A stretch of DNA of 64,000 bases from Myxococcales bacterium (GTDB lineage: Bacteria > Myxococcota_A > Polyangia > Palsa-1104 > JAEUJZ01): NCBI GenBank assembly GCA_016794365.1, contig JAEUKB010000074.1, positions 1 through 64,000 of the forward strand, given 5' to 3'. This document shows, in pieces, positions 62,501 to 64,000 of the stretch. How positions within the stretch are numbered: position 1 is the first letter of the stretch; each line of letters opens with the position of its first letter. The position numbers and the translations under genes are program-made. Under the pieces are notes generated by a model that worked only from the letters and a program-made list of their open reading frames with translations, was not told the DNA's origin and ran no database searches.

Positions 62501-64000
62501 TTATTCGGCCTGCTTGAACTGGTTGCCGTTTTGGACGATGCCTTCTCGCTGACAGACGTAGATCAGGTACTGCCGCGCGGCGTTGTCGAGCTTGCGATAT
62601 GCGTCGCCGACCAGCTTCAGGTCTTTGTTGCGACAGGCGGCTGCACCGATGATGCGCCACGCGCGGTTGGTGCTGACCTTGGCCACCGAGCGAGCCAAGC
62701 TGATCGCTTTGTCGTAGTTGCCGTTGACGAACTCAGACTGCGCTTCGGTCAGGACCTGCTCGGGATCGCCGCCCGCCGGAGCCGCTTCGACCTTTTCGGC
62801 CTTTTCAGGCTTTTCGGCCTTTTCAGGCTTTTCGGCCTTTTCGGGCTTTTCACCGTCAGCAACCTTGGTCTTGTCCTTGTCTTTGTCCTTGCGGTGATGA
62901 TCTTTGCCTCCGCTTGGCTCACTGGCCTGCGACGAGCCGCCACCGCTGCCACATGGCTGATCTTTGGCAGACAGCGCACGCACATGCTTGGGCTCGACAT
63001 CGAGCACCGCTTGAACCTGCGAGCGTGCTTCGGTGCAGTTGCCCGCCGCGCGCGCATCCGACGCAGCCTTGAGATGGCTCTCGACGAACAGCGGGAAGAT
63101 CTTGTCGTAGTCTTCCTTCGCGCTCTTTTGATAGACCGAGTCCTCGGGAATTTCGCGATAGGTCTTGAGCGCAGCGTCGTAATTGCCACTTCCAGCGGCA
63201 CCGGCGAAGCGATCGTAAATCTGCTTGTTCTTGGACTCTTTTTCCGCGATCGCGCGCTTCGACTGGGCTGCGTCGCGGGTGCGGATGTTGATGGCGCTGT
63301 TGCTGACGATCCGGCCCGTCTTATCGAGTACGTCTTGCCAGCGCTTGTTTTGCAGATCGCCCTCGACATCGATCAGCGTCTTGGCCGCTTCTGCATCGAC
63401 ATCAACCTTCGGCGTTTGCGTCAGGAACCAGTACGCACCACCACCGACCGCCGCGAGCAGAATCAGCGTCAGCAAGATCGGAACGATGGGCGTGCTGCGC
63501 TGGTCGCGATCGACGATCATCGCGTCGATCTGTTCCTTCGGGATGTCTTGTCCCGGCGGCACAAACACCAAGCGAACGTGCCCGAGGTCGATCTTGTCGC
63601 CCTTGCGCAGCTCGACCTTGCCGTATTCCTCGCCATTGACACGCACGCCGTTGGCGCTCTGCATGTCCATGATCTGGAACTTGTCACCTTCGCGAACGAT
63701 CTTGGCGTGATGACGCGAGATCGAGCGATGGTTTAGCACCACATCGTTGTCGTCGGTGCGACCAATGACAACGGTCGCTTTTTCTAGCTGAAACTCTTGG
63801 CGCGCGAAGTTCGTCGAAACAACAATCAAGCGAGCGGGCTTTTCGGGAGCCTTGACGACGGGCGCAGAGACGGGCTGCGGCAGCGTCGCTTGTGGACCTT
63901 GCACCGCGCTGCTCATCAGCGTCGGTTCGGCCCGGTTCATCGGCGTGGTCTGCTGCGCTTGACCGGGGACTTGGACCTTGGCCGCGCCCTTGTCGAGCTT
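62501..64000 (-). CDS. FHA-domain membrane protein (N-terminus outside window)
   Basis: The frame is open to the right edge, so the N-terminus is missing and the methionine at 63940 is probably internal. After a Pro/Ala-rich start, an FHA domain (TVVIGRTDDNDVVLNHRSISRHHAKI, SANGVRVNG) binds phosphothreonine peptides. A transmembrane helix (PILLTLILLAAVGGGAYWFL) follows. The periplasmic part has TPR-like helices split by a charged linker with PEKAE repeats (18-bp units near 62780-62840). FHA proteins of this type work with Ser/Thr kinases, none of which is in the window. Confidence 0.85.
   Translation of the reverse strand, partial: KLDKGAAKVQVPGQAQQTTPMNRAEPTLMSSAVQGPQATLPQPVSAPVVKAPEKPARLIVVSTNFARQEFQLEKATVVIGRTDDNDVVLNHRSISRHHAKIVREGDKFQIMDMQSANGVRVNGEEYGKVELRKGDKIDLGHVRLVFVPPGQDIPKEQIDAMIVDRDQRSTPIVPILLTLILLAAVGGGAYWFLTQTPKVDVDAEAAKTLIDVEGDLQNKRWQDVLDKTGRIVSNSAINIRTRDAAQSKRAIAEKESKNKQIYDRFAGAAGSGNYDAALKTYREIPEDSVYQKSAKEDYDKIFPLFVESHLKAASDARAAGNCTEARSQVQAVLDVEPKHVRALSAKDQPCGSGGGSSQASEPSGGKDHHRKDKDKDKTKVADGEKPEKAEKPEKAEKPEKAEKVEAAPAGGDPEQVLTEAQSEFVNGNYDKAISLARSVAKVSTNRAWRIIGAAACRNKDLKLVGDAYRKLDNAARQYLIYVCQREGIVQNGNQFKQAE

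Overview
The window is high-G+C bacterial chromosome. Its gene families point to a Myxococcota-like deltaproteobacterium: lipoproteins with Pro/Ala/Gln tails, TPR and FHA proteins with long low-complexity linkers, a HEAT-repeat chemosensory operon, several two-component systems, and a TonB receptor operon. That assignment is an inference from gene content, not from a marker phylogeny.

The first ~17.97 kb is the right-hand part of an integrative element inserted at the 3' end of ssrA (tmRNA). A tyrosine integrase and an excisionase-like gene abut the tmRNA 3' end, and the element supplies a new terminator for it. The left end lies outside the window. The backbone holds a CHC2/TOPRIM primase (5'-truncated by the window edge), a SprT-like protein, a lipoprotein/membrane-protein operon, a VirD4/TraD-like coupling ATPase and a replication-relaxation protein. 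Embedded in it is an A+T-richer cargo operon on the minus strand (7678 to 2552). Its genes are a small protein, a tandem PemK/MazF-like protein, a protein that repeats the small protein's domain at its N-terminus, and an unrecognised 1102-residue protein. I regard this as the best candidate for an undescribed toxin or defence system. Next to it are a sigma-factor-like gene and a decayed copy of it, each followed by a strong stem-loop. A consensus sigma70 promoter also lies there, almost touching a 27-codon ORF.

From 18 kb onward is chromosome. ssrA is followed by a lipoprotein gene and a DnaA-box cluster (candidate oriC) upstream of dnaN-recF-gyrB, then ribA and mrp. On the minus strand lie mobA, a Kal-Kce fusion (hotdog plus beta-keto acid cleavage domains) and envelope proteins. 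From 30.7 to 37.2 kb are a degenerate alpha/beta hydrolase, an RNA m5U methyltransferase, a histidine kinase/response regulator pair and an exported protein. An array of 18 GTTCCAC units at helical spacing precedes a chemosensory operon (CheY-CheA-CheW-CheW-HEAT-CheR-CheB) that has no receptor gene.

The remainder (44.6-64 kb) holds plsY, a large membrane histidine kinase, an MFS transporter, a PEP-synthase/rifampin-phosphotransferase-like enzyme, acs, a polytopic membrane protein, an exported protein and a GST. A 42-43 bp tandem array separates the GST from a TonB receptor/beta-barrel/lipoprotein operon, which is followed by a Tim44-like zinc-ribbon protein and an FHA-domain protein cut by the right edge. 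Short in-frame tandem repeats recur in unrelated genes.
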